64,000 nucleotides of DNA from Chrysophaeum taylorii (taxonomy: Eukaryota; Sar; Pelagophyceae; Pelagomonadales; Pelagomonadaceae). Below, piece by piece: positions 21,400-31,118 of this stretch. Under the pieces are notes generated by a model, which had not been told where the DNA came from, ran no database searches, and was given only the letters and a program-made list of their open reading frames with translations. The position numbers and the translations under genes were made by a program. The stretch lies in assembly GCA_029834535.1 (NCBI GenBank), contig JAQMWT010000562.1, positions 1 to 64,000 of the forward strand. Direction: 5' to 3'. Position 1 is the stretch's first letter. The number at the start of each line of letters is the position of its first letter.

Positions 21400-23080
21400 C
21401 CTTCTGTCATGTTATTGTGTTCCGATCTATCAACCCCTGCGTTTCTTTCACAGGCCAATAATGACTTAGCCTTGAACATCAATGTGAAACGTGTTGTCGA
21501 GTCTGATGATACCCTTGTGAGAATGTTGCGTCGACGTTTTCCGAAGGTGCTTTCCAATCCCTGCCGTCCTTCATTAATCACTCCATCACGGAGGATGAGA
21601 GGCGTGTCTTTTATTGTGACATTATGGAGATCACACCTCCATGTACCAACCGTAACATCTTGAAACACACCAAAACGACTGACTTGCCCAGCCCCCTTGA
21701 TGGCGCCTTCTTGACAGTATGCTTACTGTTATTAAGCTGCCCAAGCCCCTTGTGCTAGTAGCGGAAATGACGCCACCGCACCAACATGTAAATCGTGGCC
21801 ATATCTCCGTTGCTAACTTGATACATGCCACTCTTAAAAAATATTCTGTGGATGTCGTCGACCGATTTCCTACCTAACTCTGCGGCGGCTACCAATCCAG
21901 GGAACGATGAATATGCATTGCCCGTAGGTATAACACCGGCACATAAACATCTTGTCTTGGCCTAACCAACACCCTAAGAACTTTCTGGACATAGCAGATG
22001 ACCTTTCTGCCATTCCGAAGTCTTTGTGGCTTTGAAAAGATCCTGCAAAAGACTGGGTACGAGTTTACCCAGATCCTCCAGCTGTGTCTTTCCCTTAAAC
22101 ATTTCCACTGTTCTCACGTACAGGATCCGTTCGGCTGAGTATGACTGGGCTTGAAACTCTAAATCGCTTGTTTCTCAGGCGACACTCTCAGCAAGCATAG
22201 GAACAACCCGCCCATTAGTCGCATCCTCATCCATCATTTAGGTTTCATGCGCAATTCTAACACTCCATTGACTAATTCCTCCAATCCTGTTCGCCTCAAG
22301 GCGTTCACCATTCTGTACATTTTGTTTGCTAGGCTTTTGCCCAATTCTCCAACTCGTGTGTCCCATTATGTTACGATTTTCGAAACTGACCAATCTGCAA
22401 AACAGGTTGTTTCTCACAAATTCCTCAGCCAATCACAACATCTACTTCCTCACAGGAGGTTAACACACGCGTGGTAATCTTCTTGTCGAAAACAGATCCA
22501 ACAAGTACAAAGCGCCAATTGACCCTTTTGGCTCGACTTACATCCTTACGTCATCCGATAACCCTGATGACAAGTCCATATACCTATAGCCTTTCCAAGG
22601 TTATCTTTGGCTCGTATAGGCCTACCCACAGGTCGACGCTGCTCTAGGCAACCGTCTTGCCCTTAAGCATCTCCTTGCCAAATGTGACCTTGTTATCCCT
22701 CACTGCTTGACTTGTGATTCTTTGACTGACATTTTGTGCTTTAAAGATGAACATTTCGCGCTAGAAGACTACCACTTATCACAAAGTCGCTACCTTGGTT
22801 ACTTGAGAAACAGCGATCGCAAGCTTGGCTCAAAAATCCACTCCATGCTTGCTCCATTGCCTACAATACGTGGCTATGCTAACATTATTCTACTCGATCC
22901 ACGCAATGGCAAACTCCGATACCCTACGCGCCCTGAACTCATTCGAGTTAATCATAATAACCACACACGTGCCCAGGAATCCTTCTTACTTTCCCTGAAG
23001 AATGACCTTTGCTGTGATATGCTCAGCAATGCTCTACCAGCAGGCACGCACCATCTCCTGTATACGCACCTGTGTCGCAT
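21400..23080 (+). pseudogene. C5 cytosine methyltransferase-like module inside copia copy 3
   Basis: The region matches copy 4 throughout. Motif I-like: M-L-L-C-S-D-L-S-T-P-A-F-L-S-Q-A with a following V-V-E-S-D-D-T (21405-21510). Motif IV: E-I-T-P-P-C-T-N-R-N (about 21627-21655). Motif VIII-like: Y-Q-S-R-E-R (about 21890). Motif X-like: L-S-N-A-L-P-A-G-T (about 23025). The order and spacing fit DNA (cytosine-5) methyltransferases, including a variable target-recognition stretch between VIII and X. It is a fossil, broken several times. Confidence 0.7.
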
Positions 23081-23138
23081 AGTCTTCGACATTATATCGC
23101 CTATGCTGTCCCTTACCTTTCAGCACGATGCTGCCCCA

Positions 23139-23300
23139 ACCTCGCACAAGACCGCGCGCAGTGGCGGTCCGCCATCCACTCGTACTCGTCCCTCCCATCA
23201 TCTACACCAACTGTGTGCTTGGACTCCGTGATCCCGGACCGGCTCCTGTCGGTCCGGCCTGGCTCCCATGCTCGGGAGAGGTCTGAAGTTAGTTAAGTTA
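23139..23300 (+). mobile_element. LINE/SINE 3' end (family A) in copy 3
   Basis: The segment starts CTCGCACAAGACCGCGCGCA (L-A-Q-D-R-A-Q-W-R-S frame). It has the CCGGACCGGCTCCTGTCGG hairpin and ends GGTCTGAAGTTAGTTAAGTT. A possible short duplication GATGC flanks it (about 23127-23131 and 23302-23306). It separates the methyltransferase and integrase regions of copy 3. Confidence 0.75.
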
Positions 23301-23301
23301 G

Positions 23302-23880
23302 ATGCCATGCGGCACAAGTAATCTACCTTCGTCATACGTGAGATTCCTCAGCATTATGACAGTAGTGAGTGACCTTATCACTCGAGCGCACTCCTTCCTG
23401 AGTCGTATCGCTCACCGCAGCTTGACCGAAATGTCGTTAAACTACCGTTCTACGGAAAATGCAACAGAAGAGACACTTACCTCTGCACCTCAGATGCTGA
23501 TACTGACACTGGCAGCGACTCTGAAGATGCTGACAACGTTCCTCATTTGCTTCCGCGCACTGAACTCAAATTCAGCACGCGTCGGTTAAAGCACGTTCCC
23601 ATCAAAGCGATACGTCGCAAGATATACCGTCATAGCACCGTTGAACACCTTAATGCCAACGAACGTGCCAATCGCTTTCACTGCACGCATCACTGTCCGG
23701 ACAATGTTGCAGCCAAAGCTCCCAACGTACTTGCTCGTCCTGGCTTCTCTGCATCCGACTTTCAATATCGCGACATTTGCACCGACTGTCTGCTTCATAA
23801 CAAGAAGCACCGCCATAGGCATGCGTGTCTGATGGTTTCATATCTTTGGATACCCAGGCAAAACTCTATTCTCTCTTAGA
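23302..23880 (+). pseudogene. Copia integrase N-terminal region, copy 3
   Basis: Frames read L-T-E-M-S-L-N-Y-R-S-T (23420-23452), then R-A-N-R-F-H-C-T-H-H-C-P-D-N-V-type sequence and I-C-T-D-C-L-L-H-N-K (pre-integrase zinc pattern), as in copy 4 at 45760-46170. The catalytic core and most of RT are missing after about 23880. Confidence 0.7.
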
Positions 23881-24097
23881 GGATCATGCTATTCTGAAGA
23901 CGCTAACTCCGCTAAAATAGCCCAAGTCTTCGTCATTTTCCTGTAAAGATGGCTCCCCTACCACTGAAGTCGAAGTAAATATTCATGGCCACTTTTATAT
24001 TTTACTTGCCAAGCTAGTATTTCTGCAGACCGCCTGTCGCCCCGATTTCTCGCAAGCCTTGGGGCGCTGTTCTAGGGGAATGCACTAACCAACTTAT

Positions 24098-24547
24098 GTG
24101 CATGTCCAAATGCGCCAGCATCTACTCCGCCACCTTATCAAGCCTGAGAACAGAGCTCGGCGCCTTTGGTTCCACCCAAAGGGCAATGCGATCGAGAATC
24201 ACTTACGCATCATCTCCGCGGCTAACTGGGTCGATCTGTCTACTATTATTGACTATCAGGACAAACACATAGCATCCGGCAAATTTGACCGCTTGGTCGC
24301 CATGGTTGACGCAGATTACGCGCCATCCCATGCTCAGGAAGATAGGAAATATACAACAGGGTTTCGTCTGGGAATCTATCTCTTCAATTGCCTCATTTCT
24401 TGGAAAAGCAACCTACAACCGATAGTTTCACGCTGCTCTACGCATGAGGCTGAACTCATAGCCTTAAGCATCTGTGCTGACGAGGCAGTCTGGCTCCGTA
24501 AGCTCCTGCTAGAGCTCGTCTCGTGGTTACCAGAGCTAACTAACTAA
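24098..24547 (+). pseudogene. Copia RNase H region, copy 3
   Basis: The frame has V-A-M-V-D-A-D-Y-A-P-S, T-H-E-A-E-L-I-A-L-S-I-C-A-D-E-A-V-W-L-R-K-L-L. These acidic positions match copia RNase H in copies 1 and 4. It runs directly into a SINE at 24539. Confidence 0.8.
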
Positions 24548-24935
24548 CTAACTTCAGACCTCTCCCGAGCATGGGAGCCAGGCCGGACCGGCAGGGGCCG
24601 GTACGGTATCACAGAGGAAAATCACGCAGTTGGGGCTGAGGCGAGGGACGAGGACTCGTTGATGACGGACCGCCACTGCGCGCGGTCTTGTGCGAAGTCG
24701 TGCAAAAGCGTCGCAGGCCGCAAACGTGTTGGTCCACGAACAATCGACCTGTCCGTCGCGTTCTGCCCAACCGAGCGAACCCCATCCCAGCGCGGACTTT
24801 CCGGGTGCTAACCGGCCAGCCCGGGAGGCGAGCAGGCACCGTCTCACTCCGGGACGGCCGGGGCCGCCGCAGGGAGCAAGCGTGTTAGGCGCCGTCCTCC
24901 ATCGCAACCGCCGGTTAGCGATCGCAGGGTTAGGG
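24539..24935 (-). mobile_element. Full-length SINE with 11-bp target-site duplication
   Basis: TACCAGAGCTA occurs at 24528-24538 and 24936-24946. Between them, on the minus strand, lies a 397-bp element that starts CCCTAACCCTGCGATCGCTA, has a GC-rich non-coding head of about 230 bp, then joins the LINE family A 3' end (L-A-Q-D-R-A-Q-W-R-S remnant, hairpins and TTAG tail). It has no ORF of its own and shares its 3' end with the LINE, so it is a SINE mobilised in trans. The tail (AACTAACTAACTAACTTCAG on the plus strand) is at the left. A near-identical copy lies at 60006-60330. Confidence 0.88.
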
Positions 24936-25036
24936 TACCAGAGCTACCAGATGATATCATACTAAAGTCTCCAGCACCAAATGACTCACATCAAGCAGTT
25001 ATTGCGCTTAACCTCAACTACCGCACTTTACTGCAT

Positions 25037-26159
25037 TTGGAGCACCTGTCCTTACTCGTGACAATTGCTAGCGTGCAAATCAAACGACATTCGCTGATTA
25101 AACCCGCGATATATGCGACAGTGATGGAAATCCTGGCGCAAACCCTCATCTCTCACATTGCAGCTTACACGACCATAACTGATGACGACCGCCCTCCGTC
25201 TATCATTGATGAAATGAGATGCGCTCATTTCCGATGATGATATGCGAGACTTCCTTAAATTACTCTCTAGCAAGTACCCTCACCTTTACGCTGAACTTAC
25301 CGATGCGACCGAAAAGTCGTCAAACTATCAAGATAAAGCACGGGACGACACATCCACTGCTACTGCATCTCAACCCACATCCACTCCTGCAAACTCGTCG
25401 TTCACCCCACAATTTCATTTTGAGGCATTTACTGCGAAAGTCGATATTCTCACTCAACGCATCGATGCTCTTCAGAGCTTAACCGAAAGACAAGCCCACA
25501 AGATTACTCAATTGTCTGCGGACAACAACAAGGTGCATGCGGATCTTACTGCGGCACTTGCTCTGGTCAATTCGTTAGAAGATCGTCACTTCCCTCCGAC
25601 ATCTAATATCAATATTATGCTCGTAACGCTCTTCAAGGTCTGCGAGCTGTTAAGTCGCCTTTCCCTGTCTCTAGACGCTCAGCATCAGCTTAATCACCGC
25701 ATCTCTGACGATCATCTCCTACAACTTCGGCAAGAACTGTGTGACACTCTTCAGCATCCTTCCCTACAACCTGATGCTGACTCTCTACATGACCCTTTTG
25801 TCTCGCCACGCTGTCTCGAAGATCGTCTAGACGAACTACAACTCGGAGATCTTATTCCCCAAGTGTTGGACCGCCTTCTCGCACTTACTTACCGATTGGT
25901 TCCTCAACATTGTTCAGCTAAGTACAGCACGCCAGCATTAACAAAAGATTCTCCAGGTGATGATGTTCGAGCTCTCAACGAGGCGGACGAAGTTAAATTG
26001 GAACAGCTTGAGGCCAAGCCTCCTTCTCTTCTCTCTCCTATGACTACACTCATACCAAAGTCCTTTCCTCCAGGTTCGCTTGTCACGAGTTTCAAAGACG
26101 TAGCCACTTTGACTCAATCCAAGTCCACACGACAAGTCACCTTTCAATCCCCACCTTAA
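25037..26159 (+). CDS. Extra ORF downstream of RNase H, copy 3 (coiled coil)
   Basis: The main frame (25242-26159, 305 residues) starts M-R-D-F-L-K-L-L-S-S-K-Y and carries T-E-K-S-S-N-Y near residue 25. It has a probable coiled coil at about 70-120 (A-L-Q-S-L-T-E-R-Q-A-H-K-I-T-Q-L), a second helical stretch and a Pro/Ser-rich tail. It ends about 90 bp before the 3' LTR, so it belongs to the element. It resembles the post-pol ORF of copy 1 in layout. No enzyme motif, signal peptide or clear membrane span is seen. The function is unknown. Confidence 0.6.
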
Positions 26160-26251
26160 GACCACACACACACACATATCACCATCATCCTCCCTCTGCT
26201 GCTTTTTTTTGAGCTATCAAGATCACCGTCCCATGTCTGGTATCCTTAGTA

Positions 26252-26550
26252 TGTCGAGGAGGTGCAGAGAAATCTACAGACTCCGGCTCTTATTCCGTCC
26301 GTTGAGAAGGCGATCTCTCCCTTACCCTTCTTCTTCCGTTTTCACTGAATCAATAGTCCTCTGATTTTGTCCTCACGCTCATCGTACAGACTTACGTGTT
26401 AAACTAGGTGTAGTTCTGCGTGTCGTCTGTCGTATGCTGAGGCTAGGGGAACTTACCTGTTCCCTGAACTCTAACCTGCCAGACTCATATGGTGAGGCGG
26501 GATGCTTCTTCAGTGACTAATACCACCACTGCCTAGCGGAATACTCTGCA
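26252..26550 (+). mobile_element. 3' LTR of copia copy 3 (LTR family Y)
   Basis: It begins TGTCGAGGAGGTGCAGAGAA and ends GGAATACTCTGCA, thus TG...CA. The same LTR occurs at 39810-40150 (plus, 5' LTR of copy 4) and 31119-31440 (minus). The three are clearly homologous but differ by substitutions and small length changes, so they are not recent twins. Confidence 0.8.
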
Positions 26551-26563
26551 CAAGCCAGGCCAA

Positions 26564-26690
26564 CTAACTAACTAACTTCAGACCTCCCCCGAGGCATGGG
26601 AGCCAGAACATGGGAGCCAGGCCGGACCGGCAGGAGCCGATCCGGAATCACAGAGCAAAATCACGCAGTTGGGGCAGAGACGAGGGGCGA
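26564..26690 (-). mobile_element. LINE/SINE family A 3' end, minus strand
   Basis: It starts on the plus strand with AACTAACTAACTAACTTCAG (inverted TTAG tail), then the inverted hairpin region GGGAGCCAGGCCGGACCGGC and a stretch matching the family A 3' UTR. A short internal duplication of CATGGGAGCCAG is present. It abuts a plus-strand LINE family B copy at about 26690. Confidence 0.75.
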
Positions 26691-27472
26691 GGAGTTGTGG
26701 ATGGCATTCTCCACAATGACCGGACAACCTACGATGGTGCCGACCTTTCCGACTTTGACGTAGGTGACGGTCGTCATATCCCCGGGGTGGCGAAATTCAA
26801 ATACCTGGGCTTTGTACTCTCTTCCAACTGCAGTGACTCTGAGGACGTTGACTCTCGTCTAGAGAAGACGGCAGCGGCTTTCGAAGCGCTCCGTCACTAC
26901 GTTTTTAACTGTAAATACGTCTCTGCCTGAGCCAAACGAACTGTCGACGTCGGTCTTGTACTCGCCATCCTCCCTCACGGTGCGGAATCATGGTGCCGAA
27001 GTGTCTACAATCGTCTACGATGCTTTCATGCACAATGTCCGCGCGCGATGTGCCGCGTTCCACGTCGCCAGACCTGGCAACATCATATCAAAACTTCAAG
27101 CCTCCTTCGGTGCCTCGGTATGGAGACTATCGACGTCTACATCTCGCGCCGACATCTTCGCTGGGCAGGCCACGTTGCCCGCATTCCCTGGCATCGCCTC
27201 ACTCGGGAAATCCTCACCTCCTGGTGCGACTCCAAACGCCCCCGCGGATCCCCACAGTTCACGTACGGATGTTGTCTCAACAAGGCACTCCGCGAATTCA
27301 ACATTCTGACAGCGACCTGGTAGTCCCTCGCTCGAAGCCGTGGGAACTGGCGACAACCAACCAAGTCGTCCTCCATACCCCTTCTACGCCCCCCGTCTCA
27401 TCGCCCAGTGATTCTAATCCCACGCGCCATGGCGCTGGGATTAGCCTACCCCCCATGCATTGGGTTGGCCTC

Positions 27473-27503
<31 letters not shown>
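26690..27503 (+). mobile_element. LINE family B, 3' part, plus strand
   Basis: Frames encode, in order, K-F-K-Y-L-G-F-V-L-S-S followed by D-V-D-S-R-L-E-K-T-A-A-A-F, then L-A-I-L-P-H-G-A-E-S-W, M-C-R-V-P-R-R-Q-T-W-Q-H-H, R-R-H-L-R-W-A-G-H-V-A-R-I-P-W and F-T-Y-G-C-C-L-N-K-A-L-R. These are the RT thumb and C-terminal segments of a LINE ORF2. The coding is spread over three frames. The 3' UTR carries the GCGCCATGGCGC palindrome, and the tail is (TTAG)n over 27475-27503. Confidence 0.87.
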
Positions 27504-27504
<1 letters not shown>

Positions 27505-27522
27505 CTCAATAATTAGCCCGAG

Positions 27523-29289
27523 TCAGTCCACGGGGCTGTCAAGGGCGGCATTTAAGGCGGCGTTGAGGGCGGCGACGGCGTTCGTGCGGGGGTACGCGGG
27601 CTGGAGGTCGTCGTCGGCGAGGGAGCGTCGTCTTCGCCGAGGGATTTTGTCGCGGGCTGCCGAGATCTGGGCGACGGCCTTCCACATGTCATCGAGCGCG
27701 GCGTTGATCTTCGTCTTCTCGTCGGCCATGATCTTCTTCTTGTCATCGTCGTCGTCGTCGTCGGGTGCCCCAGCCGGCGGGTGATCGCCCCATCGCCGGC
27801 GGCGGCGGGGCCGGTTCTTGTGATCGTGCCTGTCGCGGGTTTGCGGTGGCCGCGCGTCGGCGACGAGAGGTGGCGGGCACGAATCGCGTCGACGGCGCGG
27901 CTTGGGCCGCATGTCGAACTCGAGGACGACGCGCGCAGCAGGGTCCCTAGCCGCCGCAATATTCTCGTCGTCGCGCAAGGCCGCGAGGCGGCGACGTTCG
28001 GCGTCGAGGTGCTCGCGCTCGGCTCGCAAGAGCGCCTCGTGCGCCCTCCGGGCCTTCTCCTTAGCATCCCTCGCCTCGGCGAGCACCTTGTCGGCAGACG
28101 GCTCCTCGTTTTGTGTTGTTGCTTGTCGCGAACGCGGGCGATGCATGTCGTCGCGCACACGGCGCGCGACCTCGTGGGCCTTGGCCTTGTTCTCGTGGAA
28201 CTGGCGCATCGCGAGCCCGCGAAAGGACTGTCCGGGCTCGCTCGTCGGGCGGCTCTCGGGCGCGCGTCGCCCGAGCGCTCGCTCGCGATTCCGGCGGTCG
28301 TCGCTCCGCCGGCGCGCGTACTCGTCGACGAGCGCCGCCGGCAGCCGCACGTCGTCGACGACAATTTTTTCGTCGTGAAAGAGGGAAATGGCTTCGGGCC
28401 TCGTTAGCTCGTCTTTCGACGCGGCCGCGGCGTCGCGCGAGAGGGCCAACGGCTCGCCCTCGACCGTATGAGAGAGGACGTTGTGCATGTGAGCTCGGAC
28501 GTACGCAGCGCGCGCGAGGTCGTCGGTCGCAGGCCGAAGGTCGGGGTCGCGACGTAGGAGCTGGCCCGCGAGGACGTGCGCGTCGCGCGAGTAGATCCGG
28601 GGCAACGGCCGAACCGCGTACGTCTCAGAGGTCACGCGGTGGCAGAGGGCCGCGAGCGAGGTTGCCTCGAAGGGCCTGCGGAGCGCGAGGACCTCGTACA
28701 GCACGACCCCGAGAGACCAGACGTCGCTCTTGCGTCCGTACTTTTGCCCCGCAAATATCTCGGGCGACAGATAGAAGGGCGTGCCAACCTGCGTCGCCGC
28801 GAGCTCCGTCGCCTCGCCGACCTCGAGGCGCCGCGACACGCCAAAGTCTCCGAGCTTGACAACGCCCTCCTTGGTCAAAAACACGTTTCCCGTCTTGACG
28901 TCGCGATGCACGATCCGCCGCGAATGGACGTGCCGGAGCGCCAGTAACAACTGCACGAAGATCATCATCGCCTCGCCCTCGCTCCAGTGCGCTAGGCTCG
29001 CCTGTCGGCGTTCGATGCTCCCGGCCAGGTCGCCGCCGTCGGCGTACTCCATCACCAGAAAGAACTCACGTTTCGCCGCGTCGGCGAAGGATGCGATGTA
29101 CCGAACGATGTTCGTGTGGGCGTGGGCCTTGAGGAGCTCGGCTTCGCGCTCTGCCTCGGCGAGGGCCTTCTCGTCCTTCACGCACACCTCCTTCACGACG
29201 ACCACATCGCGCTCGCGACCGCGGCACAGCAACGCGCGCCCGAACGACCCCGCGCCCAGCACGCGCACCACCTCGAACCCCTCGAGCAT
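27523..29289 (-). CDS. NEK-like Ser/Thr protein kinase
   Basis: A 588-residue single-exon host gene. The kinase domain spans residues about 5-265: glycine loop G-A-G-S-F-G (12-17), ATP-binding Lys33, helix C Glu49, catalytic loop H-R-D-V-K-T-G-N (128-135), D-F-G (148-150), S-P-E in place of A-P-E (175-177). The pattern N-I-V-R-Y and the overall layout resemble NIMA-related (NEK) kinases, which act in centrosome, cilium and mitotic control. The C-terminal half is basic, with a probable coiled coil at about 405-460 and low-complexity Asp/Lys stretches. All catalytic residues are present. GC is much higher than in the flanking retroelements. The start ATG is at 29287-29289; a divergent PH-domain gene begins 589 bp away. 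NEK subfamily is uncertain. Confidence 0.9.
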   Translation of the reverse strand: MLEGFEVVRVLGAGSFGRALLCRGRERDVVVVKEVCVKDEKALAEAEREAELLKAHAHTNIVRYIASFADAAKREFFLVMEYADGGDLAGSIERRQASLAHWSEGEAMMIFVQLLLALRHVHSRRIVHRDVKTGNVFLTKEGVVKLGDFGVSRRLEVGEATELAATQVGTPFYLSPEIFAGQKYGRKSDVWSLGVVLYEVLALRRPFEATSLAALCHRVTSETYAVRPLPRIYSRDAHVLAGQLLRRDPDLRPATDDLARAAYVRAHMHNVLSHTVEGEPLALSRDAAAASKDELTRPEAISLFHDEKIVVDDVRLPAALVDEYARRRSDDRRNRERALGRRAPESRPTSEPGQSFRGLAMRQFHENKAKAHEVARRVRDDMHRPRSRQATTQNEEPSADKVLAEARDAKEKARRAHEALLRAEREHLDAERRRLAALRDDENIAAARDPAARVVLEFDMRPKPRRRRDSCPPPLVADARPPQTRDRHDHKNRPRRRRRWGDHPPAGAPDDDDDDDKKKIMADEKTKINAALDDMWKAVAQISAARDKIPRRRRRSLADDDLQPAYPRTNAVAALNAALNAALDSPVD

Positions 29290-29877
29290 AGTGAACCAAC
29301 CAACGGCTGTTGTTTGTATCTTTGACGTGGCTTTATTTTTGGCCCGGGCGCTGCCAAAAAATCGTACCTGCCCACCTCGGCGACCGTGCTGACGACCACA
29401 CAGTTAATAATTAAGACCTCTCTCTCTTCAGGGTCGCGCACGCCGATAATCCTCTTTTTTACGGAGCAAGCGAAGGGGGCTAGCTCTCTCCTCGGCCACC
29501 ACGACTCGGGCCCGCAGCGGTACGATTCTTCAATGCGCACGCAGTACAGGTCGCTGCCGACTCCCCGGCAGCTGGCGTAGGAGTCCCGTAAATTAATTAG
29601 CGCCGCCGCCGCCGCCGCCGCCCCTCGGAGAAAGAAAAGACACGCGTCGACGTAATCGTCATCGTTCCCTCCGTATTTTTTTTTTTATGCCCCCGCAATA
29701 ATAATTAATTAATTTACACCTCCTCACCACTGTTATTTTTTACATGTTTTGAATGTAGTCGGGGCTTTTCATCAGTGCAGTCTCGGTTCGCGTGGAACAA
29801 GGAAAACGTGAAAACGTGTAATAATTTTTCTATACTGTAGTCTCGATCTCGAGCATCAGCAACGAATCCGCAAACCC
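29290..29877. promoter_or_regulatory. Divergent intergenic region between kinase and PH-domain genes
   Basis: The 588 bp between two opposite start codons must hold both promoters. It contains a (GCC)n run at about 29600-29622, a T run at about 29678-29690 and AATTAATTAATTT stretches near 29700-29715. No canonical TATA box position can be asserted. No ORF of convincing quality lies here. Confidence 0.4.
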
Positions 29878-30745
29878 ATGTTTGGCGCGTGCGGAGGGTG
29901 CTGCGAAGGTGGCGGGTCGGGTGAGCGAGGCCGAGCCCGCGTGACCCCAGACGCGTCGTCGCTGTTAAAGACAATCAAGGAGGAGTCGTCCGTTGCCGAG
30001 ACGGCGATCGAACCGCCGCTGAGGGACGTAGTGCCCGATCCACCGATGAACGAGCCTACCAAGGAGGAGATACCCTCGTCGGTCAAGGAGGAGACACCCG
30101 ACGAAACGACGACCGAGCCGCCGACGACGACGGAACCAGCGCGCGACGGCGACGGCGGCGACGACGACAACTCGGACACGGAGAGCGTCGCGCCATTGGG
30201 GAATCAAACGATATCGACTGGCCTGTCCACCCCCCTGACAAAGCACGACTACAAGGTTTCCGCCGCCGATGTCGCCGAGGTCAGGCGCGTGCTCAAGTCG
30301 AAACAAGGGTGGTCTGTCCGAAAGCACTGCCGGGATGGCCGAGTGCGACTTCGGGTCCTCAAACTCGACGCGGCCGAGACAAAGCTGAGTTGGAAGGACG
30401 CCATTTCCAAGACCATCAAATTAGACAAGGTTGTCGAAGTCCGCCTCGGGACGATCCTCGACCCGAGCACCGTCGGGATCTCCAACAAGCGGCCCAAAGG
30501 GACTGCCGGCACCGTCGTTCTACGCCGCTCGGCCGACGGTCAAAAGGTGTGCACATTTCTGTCTTGTTCCCACTTTCGCGCAGATCGCAAAGCGCGCCTT
30601 CTCCTTCATTCTCAAAGACCGCACCCTCGACGTGGAGACGGCCGACGAAGACGAATGCCTCAAGTACTGCGGCGCCTTCCAAGCCATCATCGAGGAAGCC
30701 CGCCTTAAGACCGTCGCCGCCGCCGCCGCCGCCGCAGCCGCCTAG
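29878..30745 (+). CDS. PH-domain protein with a 37-nt intron
   Basis: Exon 1 at 29878-30546, intron 30547-30583 (GTGTGC...CGCGCAG), exon 2 at 30584-30745, predicted 276 residues. The N-terminus M-F-G-A-C-G-G-C-C is Cys-rich and could be lipidated (inference). Residues about 35-105 are acidic and Thr/Pro-rich. Residues about 135-263 resemble a pleckstrin-homology domain of the phospholipase C type: V-R-L-R-V-L-K-L, a central S-W, then across the splice A-F-S-F-I-L-K-D-R-T-L-D-V-E-T, and the closing helix with C-G-A-F-Q-A-I-I-E. PH domains bind phosphoinositides or proteins at membranes. The splice is phase 0 and is needed to complete the domain. It ends in a poly-Ala tract. Confidence 0.72.
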
Positions 30746-31118
30746 CGATCTCCGAGCAGCCAAACCCATCACATTTCGAATCAGTCGTGTTGCCTTCTCC
30801 CCGCCCTCGAACCCCTCGTGCTCGTCCACCCAAGCCCCACACCTTCATGGGCCCACCCTCCCCCTTGCGCGCGCGCGCCTACCTACCTGCAGTGTCGCTC
30901 GACTTTTTACACTCACCCACGGGTTTGTCTATGCCCGACTTGTCGCGGATTACTGCCCACCTACATCCCATCTCGTTTGTGACATTCCTTTGCCTAACAT
31001 ATACACAGTTATTCACTACTTTTACGTCAGCTTAGTTGTAGTGCGATTCTCACCTCTACCACCACTATGATGGCGATAGCTAGCCCGAGTCGCGTGGTCA
31101 CCGGCCGTGGCTAGCTCC
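30746..31118. other. Downstream flank of PH-domain gene, no gene seen
   Basis: Non-coding sequence between the PH-domain gene and an inverted LTR. It is C-rich near 30780-30880 with a short GCGCGCGCG run. No ORF with coding character was recognised; it presumably includes the 3' UTR. Confidence 0.4.

Larger units (their letters stand above)
19215..26550 (+). mobile_element. Ty1/copia-like LTR retrotransposon fossil, copy 3, methyltransferase-bearing
   Basis: The plus-strand order is gag C-terminus (19402-20004), protease (about 20150), C5 methyltransferase-like module (about 21400-23080), integrase N-terminus (about 23300-23880), RNase H (about 24100-24540), extra ORF (25037-26159) and 3' LTR (26252-26550). 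Most of RT is missing, and the left end is truncated near the LTR of copy 2. Three non-LTR insertions lie inside: a LINE at 20702-21305, a LINE/SINE end at 23139-23300 and a SINE at 24539-24935. It is broken at many points. It is closely related to copy 4. Confidence 0.85.

Noticed and set aside
24921-24935. GGGTTAGGG as a telomere-like repeat
   Set aside because: Only one or two units are present, and they form the 5' end of a SINE bounded by a target-site duplication.
27781-28859. Long plus-strand frames of 158-248 residues
   Set aside because: They are antisense of the GC-rich kinase gene; the kinase on the minus strand has complete catalytic motifs.
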